Counted from the stretch's first letter, positions 47,190-59,171 are shown. The stretch: 64,000 bases of DNA from Adiantum capillus-veneris (GCA_014529385.2 CM043954.1:5840806-5904805); one strand, 5' to 3'. Numbers and translations: made by a program. Notes: generated by a model not told the origin, from the sequence alone.

Positions 47190-47575
47190 TCTAGGGCTGA
47201 ATTAAACAACAGAAGGACACGATCACGGGGTGAGAGAAACGACAAAGGTAGGCAGGCTGAGCCAGGCCCACAGAGGGGCATGAGCAGGCCATGGTGGACC
47301 CTGAGGCAGTCATGGAATAAACAGAGACAATTATGGAGGAACCAGGTAGAAAGAAAAATGAGTGAGGCATGGAGGATCCCGAGCCAGTTAGGGAGCAGCA
47401 TGTGCTAGTAAGGGAGGAAATGTCCCTTCCACGGAGAAGAATCAGCCATCCATGGATAAAGCTCAAGAAAGGCAAGGGGAAGCCTCTGCTTCACAAGGGC
47501 CATCCAATAAGGAGCGTTTACCAGAGGACTAGATTATTTTAGAGCAAAGCAACAAAGAAAATGAAGAGGAGTTGT
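47190..47575 (+). pseudogene. Possible N-terminal coding remnant of the Ulp1-like gene
   Basis: Charged, Arg/Lys/Glu-rich coding-like sequence appears in alternating frames, such as REEMSLPRRRISHPWIKLKK and EASASQGPSNKERLPED. No folded domain is seen. It precedes the tandem array and the Ulp1 exons on the same strand, so it may be the disordered N-terminal part of that gene. Confidence 0.25.
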
Positions 47576-47715
47576 AAGTTATAGTCGGTTGAGCGCCTCT
47601 GCATGCACAAATACTGTTGCCTGGAAGGTCAGAGGAGTCCTGTAGTTTCAACCTCGATCAACAAGACTTCCTATGCATGTGCAATTTCTCCAACTCCAAT
47701 GCAACGGATGCGATT

Positions 47716-48362
47716 GTCAACATTACTATGTGGTACTTCTCAAGCTCTTTATAAGTCACACTTGGTTCATTAGATGGCTCACTTCTGCTAAGACATGGGT
47801 CAATACCAAGTGAGCCAGTGGTTTATGGAATTTGATAGGTACACAACTCGCTCGGTATTCACCCATGTCTTAGCGGCAATTGTCAACATTGCTATGTGTT
47901 ACGTCTCAAGCTTTTCTTTTTAAGTCACGCTTGGTTCATTAGATGGCTCACTACCGCTAAGACATGGGTCAATACCAAGCGAGTCAGTGATTTATGGAAT
48001 TTGATAGGTACACAACTCACTAGGTATTGACCCATGTCTTTGCGGTAGTCGTCAACATTGCTATGTGTTACATCTCAAGCTTTTCTTTATAAGTCATGCT
48101 TGGTTCATTAGATGGCTCACTACTGCTAAGCCATGGGTCAATACCAACTGAGTCACTGGTTTATGAAATTTGATAGGTACATAACTCGCTCGGTATTGAC
48201 CCATGTCTTTGCGGCATTAGTCAACATTGCTATCTGGTCCATCTCAAGCTCTTTATGGCTCACTGCCATTAAGACATGGGTCAATACCAAGTGATTCGAT
48301 GGCTTATGGAATTTGATAGGTATCCCAATCACTCGGTATTGACCTATGTGTTTGTGGCAGTG
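47716..48362 (+). repeat. Tandem array of 166-169 bp hairpin units, four copies
   Basis: Units start at 47716, 47882, 48051 and 48220 with GTCAACATT. Each contains two inverted arms, GCTAAGACATGGGTCAATACC and GGTATTGACCCATGTCTT, about 40 nt apart, so each can fold into a long hairpin. The last unit is slightly shortened. The array ends just before the first Ulp1 exon. Transposons often have such subterminal arrays. Confidence 0.9.
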
Positions 48363-49174
48363 ACAGCCCGCCCGTTGAAAATTCTAATCTCTACGATTGA
48401 TCCATGTTAGGCACGCTATCTTGCTTATGCCCGCTGATGTTCAAAACAAAATATACGTAATAGATCCGCTGATCTCGCCTATGCTGCAGAACAACAGAGT
48501 TTCCTTTTCGTCTCTGTTGGGTTGGTTTATCAGAGTCAATTTTGATCTAGCGAGTTTTCTGGTCACTGCATACAATCAATCGTGAGTTTCTTCTTTCCTT
48601 GTAAAAACTATGTTGGATTTAGGATCTTTCTCCTCATCCTTGATGGTTTTGGTGTAGTGATCATTGGAGTCTGTTTTTATTGACCTTGAAGATAAGATTG
48701 TCTACTATGCAAACTCCAAGCAAAGCAGGTTGTTTCACGAGCGTGTAAAAATGTAAGGCACATTTGGATACATTTGGAAGTAGTATCCCTTTGTAATGTG
48801 TTACTGACTCAAGTGGTTAGGTATGTAGTGCCGTGAAAAAAATTGCATGCTGTGTAGAGCATCTTTTGTTAGAACATGATCTAGGGATTACTATCCGGCA
48901 TGAACGGGTCATCGTGCCCATGCAGGTTGATGACTATAGCTGTGGCTGGCGAACGTGTTTGAATGCCTTGTTGCTCCTCAGTCAAATTTTGGATGCACCA
49001 AACGTAAGTAATCGTGTTGTTTCATTGTTTGTTTACTGCAACATTTGTATTAAAAGAAGCAACATCTTTACTTAATTTCTTATTATCACGCTACTACAGG
49101 AACGTCAATTACATAACTACACCCCCAACGATGTGCAACATGTTTCTGTAATGGCCATCCAGCATATTATAATC

Positions 49175-49581
49175 TGTTACGGCATTAGCCGCACATGCGG
49201 TCCTACGGTCCTGCAAAGGTCTGGACACTGCGGATCAGGAGTCAGGAGTCATGCGGTATGCGGCGGCCGGAGCGGCAGTTCTTCATAGGATATCATGGGA
49301 TAGGAGTGTGTGCACCGTTCCCGATCTTCACTGGAGCAGCGGTTGTATATGGAGGGGCATACCTGTCTTTTGATGTAACTTAACCAATCTCTATGATATT
49401 CATGGCATCATCTATTGTACTTTGTGTCTGGATTACAGATGAATGAAGCAAGGGTTGTTCTGTGTCTGTGTACTTTGTACTTCCTTCTCTTGTCATTCTG
49501 TGCGTTGATGTTCATATAATGTAGTTGTGGGTAATCATTCCCATAATGCCTATTGCTCCTGTGTGGGCAATAGCCATTACA
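49175..49581 (+). repeat. 5' LTR of the Gypsy element
   Basis: Starts TGTTACGGCATTAGCC and ends GCCATTACA, then the PBS. The start lies directly after the TAATC target. Confidence 0.92.
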
Positions 49582-49583
49582 TC

Positions 49584-49600
49584 TGGCGACCACGATGGGA
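49584..49600 (+). promoter_or_regulatory. Primer-binding site
   Basis: TGGCGACCACGATGGGA starts two bases after the LTR. The TGG start pairs with a tRNA CCA end; the tRNA is not identified. Confidence 0.6.
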
Positions 49601-49626
49601 TGATGAATGTCCTGCGTTGAATATGC

Positions 49627-51180
49627 ATGCGCACTAGGTCGCAGGGTCCGCCTGACCCTGTGGTTCCAATTGTAGGAAGACGTCGGAGGAGAGGCGGTTC
49701 AGATGAATTTGTTTTTTCTTCACCGCAGATTGAGGAATTTGTATCTCCATCACCAAGCCCGATGCGTGGTAGGAGGTTGCGGCGAGCGAGACGTACTCCG
49801 CGCAGTCAGTCATGTCCTCCTGTCATACGTTCACCCTCACCCACACAGGTTGCTCCACCACCGTCTCTGGTAAGCAGTCCGGGAGTATCTCCGCCACTGT
49901 CCCCACCTCCTAGTGCTCGTCAGCTTTTTCCGGGGGGAGGAGGAACAGTTAGGCAAGGAGTGATGGCTCATCCTCAGATTAATTATAGTCGGTTTTGAGG
50001 TCTTTCGAGTGAAGACCCGGATGCACATTTACGCCAATTCAATAAATCTTATGTATTGAATCATCCTGGGGTGGTGATTTCTCTCCATCAACAGTCAGTA
50101 TTTGAATCTACACTCTCAGGGAAAGCTGCGAAATGGTTGTCCGAATATCCTGATGATCATTTCGAGACGTATGCTGATGGATCCATAGCGTTTCTACGAA
50201 GGTTTCGAACGGAAAAGACAGTCCCTCAACATTTGGAGAAGCTTCGAACGCTCCGGCAGAAGTCATTGCCAGTGGAGGATTACGCTGCAAAATTTCGGAT
50301 GCTTTTGCAGACGGTACCTCAGGCACAAAGACCGACAGCGGAAGTACTGAATGACTATTTTTTGCGGGGCTCAACAAGGATCTCAGAACGGCTATGGCGA
50401 CAGTGGATAAGGTAACTACTCCACTGGATACTGTAATTGCTAGGGCTGTAGTAGCAGGAGAGGCTTTAGAGGATACGGAACATCCAAAGAAGTCAAAGAA
50501 GAAAGATAGAAAGAAATCTCATCGGAAGTCACAAGACAGTGGCAGTGATATTTCGGAGTCGGAATCCGCAGGATCTGATTCCTCGGACTCAGGCAACAGC
50601 GATTCGGGAAAAGAATTGAAAGAGACACCACGGAAAAAATCACAGCATCACTGGAAAGGTGTATCCTCTGGATCGACGTAATCGGCTGCAGTGGCTAAAA
50701 GTCTAAAGGAAATCTGGTGTACCCAATGTCGGAATCCGGTCCATGCTGCTCAGGAATGTGCAATGAATCAAAAGTGGTGTGCGATTTGCACGACCAATAC
50801 TCATAATACAGTGGAATGTTATTTCAATGGCCGGGGTCGTCGGAGACGAGGGGACTCTTCTACCTAGCAACAACCACAGATAGGGCAAGGACAAGAGCTT
50901 TCTGTGGCGATGGCTCATGCTCATACACCAGATCCGCCTCTGCAAGGTCAAGCAGGAGGACGGGGTCAAGGGGGAGGACGAGGCCGCGGAAGAGGTGGCC
51001 GAGATCCTAATCGCCCCAAGACATGCCTTTTCTGTTTGGGGGATGGTCATTGGCGATCTGAGTGTACTGAAGCTATGGAATACGATCAGAAAAAGCAGGA
51101 ACGCGCTGCAGGGAAACAGCCTAGTGTGGATATGGTTCAGATTGAAGGATTGGATGAGTCTGACCCAGCGGTTTCATTAA
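49627..51180 (+). pseudogene. Gypsy gag with three CCHC zinc knuckles
   Basis: The ATG at 49627 (MRTRSQGPPDPVVP) leads a Pro/Arg/Ser-rich region. A TGA at 49996, probably a former CGA, precedes the gag core GLSSEDPDAHLRQF, then FESTLSGKAAKWLSEYPDD and LRRFRTEKTVPQHLEKL. After a frameshift near 50395 a Lys/Ser/Asp-rich linker leads to three knuckles: CTQCRNPVHAAQEC, CAICTTNTHNTVEC and, after a Gly/Arg-rich spacer, CLFCLGDGHWRSEC. Gypsy gag usually has one or two; three is uncommon. The Gly/Arg spacer looks like an RNA-binding RGG tract. Confidence 0.85.
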
Positions 51181-54100
51181 TCACGCGATCGGGTAAAAAT
51201 GTGGTTCCAACTCCCGATGTGAAAATTCCGGATTGGACGGCTCAGGAAGAGGTGCGGAAAAAGACTGTGTCCTGGTTGCCACAATCCGCACCACCAGTAA
51301 AGACAGCAGGACCATCGACTATGCCAACCACTGTAGGCTTGGAAATAAGGGAAGGGAAAGCTGGAATTAAGGGTGATATTAAAGAACAGGAGGAGTGGAA
51401 TTCAGTTTGGAAAGAGGTTCTCACGTCAGCAATTCAAGTACCTCTGGGTTCATTGCTGAAATTGGTCCCGAATTTCCATAATGCATTGCTGCGACAAACG
51501 GCCACTGAGTTGAGGGAAGTCGCCATTGGGAAGGTTGAAAGCGAGGATGATGATTCATCCCCGTTGCCGGAGAATAGGATCACGGATACCCGTATTCCGG
51601 AACTTTCAGTTCAATACCATGGCACATACATTGACAAGGTACTCTTGGATGGAGGAGCGGGGGTAAACATTATCACCCAAGCAGCGTGTGAGCGTTTTGG
51701 TCTCAGTGATTCGGAGCCTGCACCCTTTGTAGTCCGCATGGCAGATCAGCGAAGAGTGCAACCAATTGGTTTACTTCGGAGTATTGTTTTGGATGTAGCG
51801 GGCTTGTCCTTTGCTGTTTCCTTAGTAGTTTTGAATATTGAAGATCATAATCAGGATTATCACATTATCTTGGGGAGACCCTAGTTACGACAAGCGAGGG
51901 TAAAACATAATTGGGAAGCAAATATGCTTACAGTAAAGAAGGGTAAAAGAAAAGTGTGTGTGATGTTGGGAACATGCCGACAACCAGTTCAGGCAGCATG
52001 GCCGGTGATAGCAGAAACAGTTAATATGGTGGAAGGATTAGAAGAGGATGAAGAGGAAAAATTTCTCAAAGCGAATCCGGATTTGGTTTCTCTATACCTT
52101 GCGGATATTTCTCTGATTCCGAAAGGGCATTCGGTGGGGGTTTCAGGAACTCCAGGAGGAATAGGGGAGCCCCAACAACAGGTGCTTCCAAGTCCTGAGT
52201 CACTGGAGGACGTGATTCAGCAAGAACGAGCGTTTGAGGCGCAAATGGAAAAAATTACAAGGGTTAAGGAAGATGAATTAGAGAAGGTTTTTCTTGGGGA
52301 GCAAGCGGAGTCGCAGCCCATATACATTAATAAGCAGTTGGAAGCAAGTTTTAGAGATGATTTGATCAAATTACTGACAGAGTTTAAGGATGTTTTTGCA
52401 TGGGAATATGCGGACATGCAGGGATTGGATCCTAAGTTTTATCAGCATACGATCAATCTGAAACCGGATGCGGTGCCCGTGAAGCAGCATTCGTACAGGA
52501 TGAATCCGAATGTGGCAAAGCAAGTTAAATTGGAAATTGATCGCCTGTTGGAAGTGGGTTTTATTACCCCTATTGATAATCCGAAATGGATTTCTCCAAT
52601 TGTGGTAATACCAAAGAAAAATAAGCAAATCCGAATTTGTGTGGATTACCGAAAATTGAATGCCGCTACTGTTCTAGATCCTTTTCCTCTCCCGTTTTGG
52701 ATTCCATTTTGGATGATGTAGCAGGACATGAGATGTATACTTTTCTGGATGGCTTAGTGGATATAATCAAATCAGAATGGCATTGCGGGATCAACCAAAA
52801 ACAGCTTTTATCACCACATGGGGAGTATTTGCTTGCACAGTAATGTGGTTTGGATTGTGGAATGCACCTTCCACTTTTCAACGGGATATGTTTCAAATCT
52901 TTGGGCCTTACTTGACGGATTTTATGCGGATTTTTCTGGATGATCTCAGTGTTTTTGGAGCACAATTGGAGCATTTGCAACAATTACGGTTATGCTTTAC
53001 GAAATGCAGAGAGGTAAAATTCAGTTTGAATCCTTTAAAGTGTGCATTTGTTGTTCGCAGTGGCAGGCTCCTGGGGCATATCATCTCTGAAGACGGCATT
53101 TCTGTGGATCCGGATAAAATTGCCGCAATTATGGAAGCGCCTGCACCGCGGAATCAGAAACAGTGCCAGATTTTCTTGGGTCAAGCCCGATGGCATGGGA
53201 GGCATTTGCGGTTTGTCGCGCATTTGGCAATCCCGATTACTCAGGCAGCTCATGCTATAGATTTCGAATGGACACAGGAATGTGATTTGGCTTTTCAAAG
53301 ATTAAAACTGCAGCTCTCCAAAGCTCCGATTATGCTGGCACCGAATTGGGGGCAGGGTTTTCATGTGTTGTGGATGCTTCGGATCGCGCTATTGGCAATG
53401 TGTTGATGCAGGAACAAAGTCAATGATGGTTCCGACCGGTCTATTATGCTTGTAGACAATTATCATCTACAGAAAGAAATTATTCAGTAACGGAAAGGGA
53501 ATGTTTAGGGATGATTTATTCAGTGAAGAAATTCTGGCACTATCTGTTGGGCCGACGGTTTTTCTTCCATGTGGACCATTCGGCTCTGTTATACCTGGTA
53601 AGGCAACAGAATTTGACGGGAAGATTGGCCCGATGGGTGCTTCTGTTGCAGGAATTTGACTTTGAGGTCATACACAGGCCAAGGGCTCAGCATGCGGTGG
53701 CTGACTACCTATCCCGGCTAGACTCTGGAGAGCCGTCGACGGGGGTTGTTGATGAATTTTCGGATGCATCTCTGTTTCTAACAGGAGTCGCTGCAGAAGA
53801 TATTACCGTCCCGATTCAGGTAAGGGTCATTCCGAGCATTCCATGGACATGGTATGAGGAGATGTTTCATTTTCTCGACAGCGGCGACATGCCTTCCTTC
53901 TTGACCAGCCATCAGAGGAAACGTATGGCTATTAGAAGCAGGAATTTTGAGATCATTATGGGGAAGCTCTATTACCGCACGGTGGCAGAGGTGTTACTCC
54001 GATGTGTGCTACCACAGGAGCAGGAAGCAGTCCTAGAGAAAGTACATACGGGTATTGCCGGAGGTCACTTTGCAGCACTAATTACAGCTAGAAAGGTTCT

Positions 54101-55250
54101 CCAATCAGGATTATGGTGGCCCACATTGTTTCAAGATGCAAGAAACTATGTGCAACAGTGTGATGTGTGTCAGCATTTGGGGCAACCTACCAAACGGTCG
54201 AGAATGCCTTTTCAACCAGTCTTACCCTTGGAGCCTTTTCAAAAGTGGGGTTTGGATTTTGTTGGTCCTTTTAAACCAGTGGCAGCTCACACATGGAATA
54301 AGTATATCTTGACAGCCATGGATTATGCTATCAAATGGGTGGAGGCATGGCCTTTGAGGGATAACACTACAATTTCTGTGGCGGGATGCTTATATAAGGA
54401 TATCTTTTCTAGATATGGCTGCCCTATTGAGCTGGTTGGTGATCGGGGAAGTCATTTTTTGAATAAGGTGATGGAGAGAATGCTGGGATTTTACTTTGTA
54501 TTGCACAGGAAATCTTCTCCATATTATCCTCAGGCAAATGGGCAAGCAGAATCAACCAATAAACAATTAATTTGAATTTTGACAAAGTTAGTGAATATGA
54601 ATAGAACGGATTGGGATGTGAAACTTCCTTCTGCCTTATGGGCCTATCGGACAGCTTACAAAGTGGCAACAGGATTGACTCCTTTTAAGTTAGCATTTGG
54701 CATGGAGGCAATCACTCCGGTGGAGCATGTGATTCCGAGTTTGCGGATGTTGATTGCGGATCGGCTTCTTCCGTAGGATTCCGTGATTTATCGATTGGAT
54801 GTTTTGCAGGAACTGGACAAAGAGCGGCTGTAGAGCTTTGCGGTGCTGCAGGATCTGCAGTCTAGGCAGAAAAAATGGCTGGATCGCCCGAAAGCACGGC
54901 AATTTGTTCGAGGACAGCTGGTCCTTGTCTTCAATTTCCGTCTCGGGAAGATCCCGGTGAAGCTTAAATTAAGGTGGTCAGGACCATTTTGGATTTTTCA
55001 AGCATGCGGGCCTATTTCTTTTTATTTGGCGGATTTGCGGGGGGAGGTTCTTTCTGTGCCGGTCAATAGTTTCATACTGCGCCATTATGTTTCACCTACC
55101 ACAATTCAGTGCCCCTTTGCTGCGGTACAAGAGCCGGAAGCTGCCTTAATCATGATTGGGGATTCTTTTGCATGCAATCTTGGGAAGCGGGAAAAGATCT
55201 ATGATGGTTGCAACATCGTGGATCGCCCTATTTTGGGAACTCATTGTGGA
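51181..55250 (+). pseudogene. Gypsy pol: protease, RT, RNase H, integrase
   Basis: The protease site is LLDGGAGVNIITQAACERFG near 51645. It ends HIILGRP followed by TAG at 51882, where related proteins have Trp, so TGG to TAG. RT includes SPIVVIPKKNKQIRICVDYR (52591-52650), frameshifts near 52690-52770, then FGLWNAPSTFQRDMF and the catalytic FLDDLSVFG near 52932. RNase H shows TERECLGMIYSVKKFWHYLL and VDHSALLYLV. Integrase has an HHCC zinc site (HTGIAGGHF, CDVCQ) and the acidic residues in LDFVGPF, GDRGSHF and ANGQAESTN, broken by a TGA at 54573. A GPFWIFQACGPISFYLADL segment ends the integrase C-terminal region; I see no chromodomain. Confidence 0.88.
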
Positions 55251-55259
55251 AGGGTTATT

Positions 55260-57384
55260 ATTGCATGCAGACGTTTTTTATTGTGGTTCTCTAGTTTCGT
55301 GTGTTGCGCGCTCTTAGTGTTTTATTCTCTGCTCCTGCATCTCATCGCCACCATGACAGCTTCTCTTCTGCAATGTGTCCCTTTCACTCCCGTGCAGTAG
55401 CTCGCGCTTCGACGAGTGGACGCATGGCTGCAAGACTTGCCGTTGTGTGTGTTCGCCAACCTGGACTGTCAAGGAACCCCAGTGCACCTGCAGGCAGCAC
55501 GTTTGATCGAGCAACTCGCGGCTGGTGATATGGTGGTCCTCAACAATCAACAGATACAGTTGACAGCAGAAAGAATCTCAAGATGTTGCTGTTTACCCAA
55601 CGATGGCGTGGTGCGAGCCTCCCATGTGATCCCTACTGCAGATGTCGAGAAGGAATTTGGCTTGAAGGTCAAAGGGGAGTATAAACTGTCAGGGTTGTCA
55701 GATGTGGCAACCAGGGATGCATATCGGTGGCTCCTTGAGGCGATTTGGCTACAGGCCAAAACGTATACTATTTCGACCCGAGCTAGAAATGTGTTGCATT
55801 CGGCCAACTTTGGGCCAGTAGCTTGGGCAGCAGTGGTCAGAGAGCAACTGCTGGCGGAGTGCCAACGAGTGATGGCACAGTTGGGGAGGGGTACCCGAAC
55901 CAATACAAAGGTGGGCCAACTGCTCACATTGATCTTTCCTTTGAGAGAAGTGTTTCCTCTCACCCTGCGTCCTCTTTGCCACTTTGAAGATGATCACTTG
56001 GTGGTCCAAGGCACTAATCCTCCTCTGTCGCAAACACAAAGCTTGGCAGTGCCAGCGGAGAGGGAAACACAGTAGCAATAGGTAGGTACTGTGGAATTGC
56101 CTGGTTCATCGACGGCGGTGGTATCCTCTGGAGCTCAGGAGATGGCCACTGCAGGTGCAGGATCAGTAAGCCGCAAGCGCGGCCGTGAGGAGCAGCAATT
56201 TTCAACACCACCTCCAGCAAATGCATGTCCTGTTGCGGAAGATTTTGCGGTGGCTCGCTGGCGCCGCCGAATGCAGGAAAGAGTTAGCAATAGGATTCCC
56301 TTGTGGATGAGCTCTACGGTTGCGGACATCCCCGCTCAACCGGAAACTTTGGGTATTACGAATGCGGCTGCCTCGACAGGAGGTATTCTCCCCGCAGCGC
56401 TACCCTAGGAGGCTACGGTAGCAGTGACCCCTGCTGACCAATTACAGGCATGCGGCACATTTTTGAGCAAACTTGCAGAGTCTATTCATGCGGCCTGGCC
56501 AGTCGCAGCCACAAAGGGACGAGTCAATGAGCTGGAAGCACAGGTAGCGACTTCGCAGACTCGGATTGACGAGTTACACACTCAGAATGAACAGCTGACT
56601 GCCACTACTCGCCAGCAAGGGGCAGAAATACAAAGATTAAGAGGGGCTAATGCTGAGTTTGTAAGGTCTATTCAACAAGAACTTCTTCAGTTGAGAACAC
56701 AGCATAGCCTAGCTTCTTACTTAACCTCGCACCTTGGCGATGTAATGATCAACATGACTGATTTGGATGCATTCGCAGTGGAGATACAAGAGGATATCCG
56801 AACTTTTTTGGATAATCAATTACAAAGCTGGAGCACACGCTTGGCTGCTGAGGTGGGAGCACAGCCACCCGCTCAGCAAGTTGTGGTGCACCAACCCGAG
56901 TCATCCAACACTGACAGAGGTAAGAGTGTTGTTCCAGAGGGTTTTGATGTTGCTGATTGGGCACAAGCTACAGAGGATTGTGCTGAAGCCCAGGCTCATG
57001 TCTCTCATTTGCAGAAAATGATTCGTCAATTTCGTAAGGAGAGGCGCAGGGTCTATTTTTGGGTGGACCTTAGCTCATTCATTTTCTCTCAGTCTCCCAC
57101 CTTGCCCTCCATTTTGGGCTGCTCTTAATCACTACCTTACTCGTTATTATCCCTTGCATACACCTCTTGCTCCTCTGCCACAGCCACCTCAACCTATCTC
57201 CTTGCCAACGTATCTTATTCCTCGGGCTGCCTGGCCGGAACAAATTGAGATAGATCCACGTCTTTTGGATGAGGTCTATCGAGCCCATACTGCAGATTTT
57301 TGGGGCTTTGGCTATATTGATGTTTCCTCTTCACCAAAGCAGGGTGCAGAGCAACCACCGGAACCTTCCAACCGGAGGGACTGA
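55260..57384 (+). pseudogene. Extra ORF after pol: plant-transposon-type domain plus coiled coil
   Basis: One frame runs from 55416 to 57128, interrupted only by TAG stops at about 56073, 56079 and 56406, and a shifted frame continues to 57384. The N-terminal 220 residues (IQLTAERISRCCCLPNDGVV) resemble the globular domain of extra ORFs in Athila/Tat-like elements. A linker with a basic cluster (SRKRGREEQQF) follows, then a heptad-like segment (VNELEAQVATSQTRIDELHT, LRGANAEFVRSIQQELLQL) suggesting a coiled coil, and a proline-rich end. Just upstream, 55265-55365 encodes a hydrophobic stretch (LLWFSSFVCCALLVFYSLLL) that could be a membrane segment or chance. Function unknown. Confidence 0.6.
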
Positions 57385-57417
57385 TTGTGGGTTCGCGCAA
57401 TCCACCGTGCGTGCCAG

Positions 57418-57817
57418 GTTTTACGGCATTAGCCGCACATGCGGTTCTGCGGAGGTCTGGACACTGCGGATCAGGAGTCAGGAGTCAGGCAGTATGCGGC
57501 GGCCGGAGCGGCACTTCTTCATAGGATATCATGGGACAGGAGTGTGTGCACCGTTCCCGATCTGCGCTGGAGCAGCGGTTGTATATGGAGGGGCATACCT
57601 GTCTTTTGATGTAACTTAACCAATATCTATGATATTCATGGAATCATCTATTGTACTCTGTGTCTGGATTATAGATGAATGAAGCAAGGGTTGTTCTGTG
57701 TTTGTGTACTTTGTACTTCCTTCTCTTGTCATTCTGTGCATTGATGTTCATATAATGTAGTTGCGGGTAATCATTCCCGTAATGCCTATTGCTCCTGTGT
57801 GGGCTATAGCCATTACA
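57418..57817 (+). repeat. 3' LTR of the Gypsy element
   Basis: Closely matches 49175-49581. The first bases differ (GGTTTTACGG instead of TGTTACGG), so the exact start is uncertain. It ends GCCATTACA before TAATC. Confidence 0.88.
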
Positions 57818-58266
57818 TAATCTCAATGAATAGACCTTCAAGAGAGGAAAGCGTGAGAGTTGAGGAGTTCAAACAGGCTCGCATTGATGAAATGACGCAA
57901 CCCTCCTAGCAAACTCAAGAGGAGGTTCAAAATATGCAAGAAGCAATCAATCAATATTATGTGGACGCCATAGAAGGAGAGGAATAGGCTACATGTCAAC
58001 GAAAAGAGCAAGAACAGAGGGAAGCTTCATAGGTGCAAGATGCATGGGAAGCCATGGAACAAGCCCATGATTTTGAACGATGCGAAAGGATGCCCGAGGC
58101 CAGCGTCCCCGAGGTTGAAGAAGCAGCAATCGGGGAAGAGGGCAGGGGAGCAGTGGTAGCAACCGGGGGAGAGGGTAGGGGACCAGTGGCACCAACCCGG
58201 GGAGAGGACAGCGGAGCAGTAGCAGGGGAAGGGAGCAATAACTACCTCTCTTTGTATACATCTTGA

Positions 58267-58708
58267 CAGAAACAACACAATTTGTAAAGTTTTGAGACAA
58301 TGAAAAGTGTACATTTTTTAAACATTGTTTGAGCGGCACAAAATGTCTCTGTATTAGTCATTTTGAAGAGTACATCATGGTTTGCATGGCATCAAAGATC
58401 ATTGCGTGCACAATGTATGTGACCTAGCTTTCGGTGGAAGCAATTAAGTGAAGTGTATTTGAGAGGGACTCCTTGCACGATGTTGTTTTCTCCTTGCCTC
58501 TTGGAATCTGAGAAGAAGAAAGAGTTAGATTCTATGTCTCAATGTATTAAAGACAATCAAAATTCATCCATTTAGTAAGCACCTTTCTATTGTTCAGACT
58601 GAATGGATACAATTCCAGCAAAAGTGGAAGTTCTTCACATGTAAGATTTACCCTGATCTGTGCAAGAGTTCTGCTTGACATTGTCTCCATCACAGTAAGT
58701 AAGTTGTT
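58267..58708. other. Spacer, nothing recognised
   Basis: The 3' flank of the Ulp1-like gene. AT-rich, without repeats or coding signal that I can support; it may include the 3' exons of the minus-strand remnant to the right. Confidence 0.35.
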
Positions 58709-59158
58709 TCAAAAGTAGAGCTCCATTGATAAAGGTTTGTTCTCCGGGCTAGACTCTGTATCTTGGTCGAGTGGAATAAGCTGCCTACTCAAAAGATGAT
58801 ATCTAAAATAGTAAAACGACACTATGAAATTTTGAGAGCTTATAATAAACTTGCAAATTATGGACTTCTTTTGCCAAATACAGATTTTTCCCTGTGACTG
58901 TTTCCTATCCCAATTATCATCTAAAAAGTCCAAATAGCTCTCAAACTTGCAAATGGACATTGTTGCAATAGTTCTTATTTGCTCATCAAAGAAGAAATCT
59001 ACAAACACTTCAAAAGGCATAAGGGTGGATGCATGAATAGGTGGACCAAAAACCTTGTCCCGGACAGAGGTTTTATAACCGGTACATAAAACCATCTCTA
59101 TTAGTTCAATTCGATATATTCTTTTGAACATATTTTTAATTAAATATAGAATTTCCAC
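58709..59158 (-). pseudogene. Unrecognised minus-strand coding remnant
   Basis: An open frame of about 150 codons on the minus strand contains IELIEMVLCTGYKTSVRDKV, FGPPIHASTLMPFEVFVDFF and ATMSICKFESYLDFLDDNWD, which look like genuine protein. The second half is hydrophobic and low-complexity and is probably intron. It lies divergently next to the transposase-like gene. No family recognised. Confidence 0.35.
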
Positions 59159-59171
59159 AGCTTTTTGTTAA

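Larger units (their letters stand above)
49175..57817 (+). mobile_element. 8.6-kb Gypsy (Ty3-type) retrotransposon inserted in a Ulp1 exon
   Basis: LTRs 49175-49581 and about 57418-57817 are alike; TAATC duplicates at 49170-49174 and 57818-57822. The PBS-like TGGCGACCACGATGGGA follows the 5' LTR, related to the TGGCGATCACACAATGG of the element at 11745. Order is gag, protease, RT, RNase H, integrase, the Gypsy order, then an extra ORF of about 650 codons before the 3' LTR. Many stops and frameshifts are present. Confidence 0.92.
48397..58266 (+). pseudogene. Ulp1-like (C48) cysteine peptidase gene split by a Gypsy insertion
   Basis: Exons are 48397-48581, 48658-48752, 48821-49003 and 49101-49174 continued at 57823-58266. 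The first ends in AYNQS and the second begins DHWSLF, the catalytic His block, followed after a frameshift by IDLEDKIVYYANSKQS. The third has VPMQVDDYSCGWRTCLNALL, the Gln and catalytic Cys of Ulp1-type SUMO proteases. Removing the Gypsy and one TAATC joins the last exon in frame (VMAIQHIIISMNRPSREES). The tail is Glu/Gln-rich and has degenerate GGEGRG-type repeats; TAG codons at about 57907, 57986 and 58031 look like former CAG. Ulp1 domains occur both in host deSUMOylating enzymes and as passengers of plant MULE/CACTA-type transposons; the repeats and neighbours favour the latter. Confidence 0.75.

Noticed and set aside
47716-48362. CRISPR-like regular repeat
   Set aside because: The whole 168-bp unit is repeated without unique spacers, in a spliced plant context; it is an ordinary tandem repeat with hairpins.
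49196-49383. ORF in the Gypsy LTR, repeated at 57269-57619
   Set aside because: Both lie in LTR sequence; similarity reflects LTR identity, not coding selection.
57989-58339. Minus-strand ORFs opposite the Ulp1 tail
   Set aside because: They are shadows of the GGEGRG-type repeats of the plus-strand gene.
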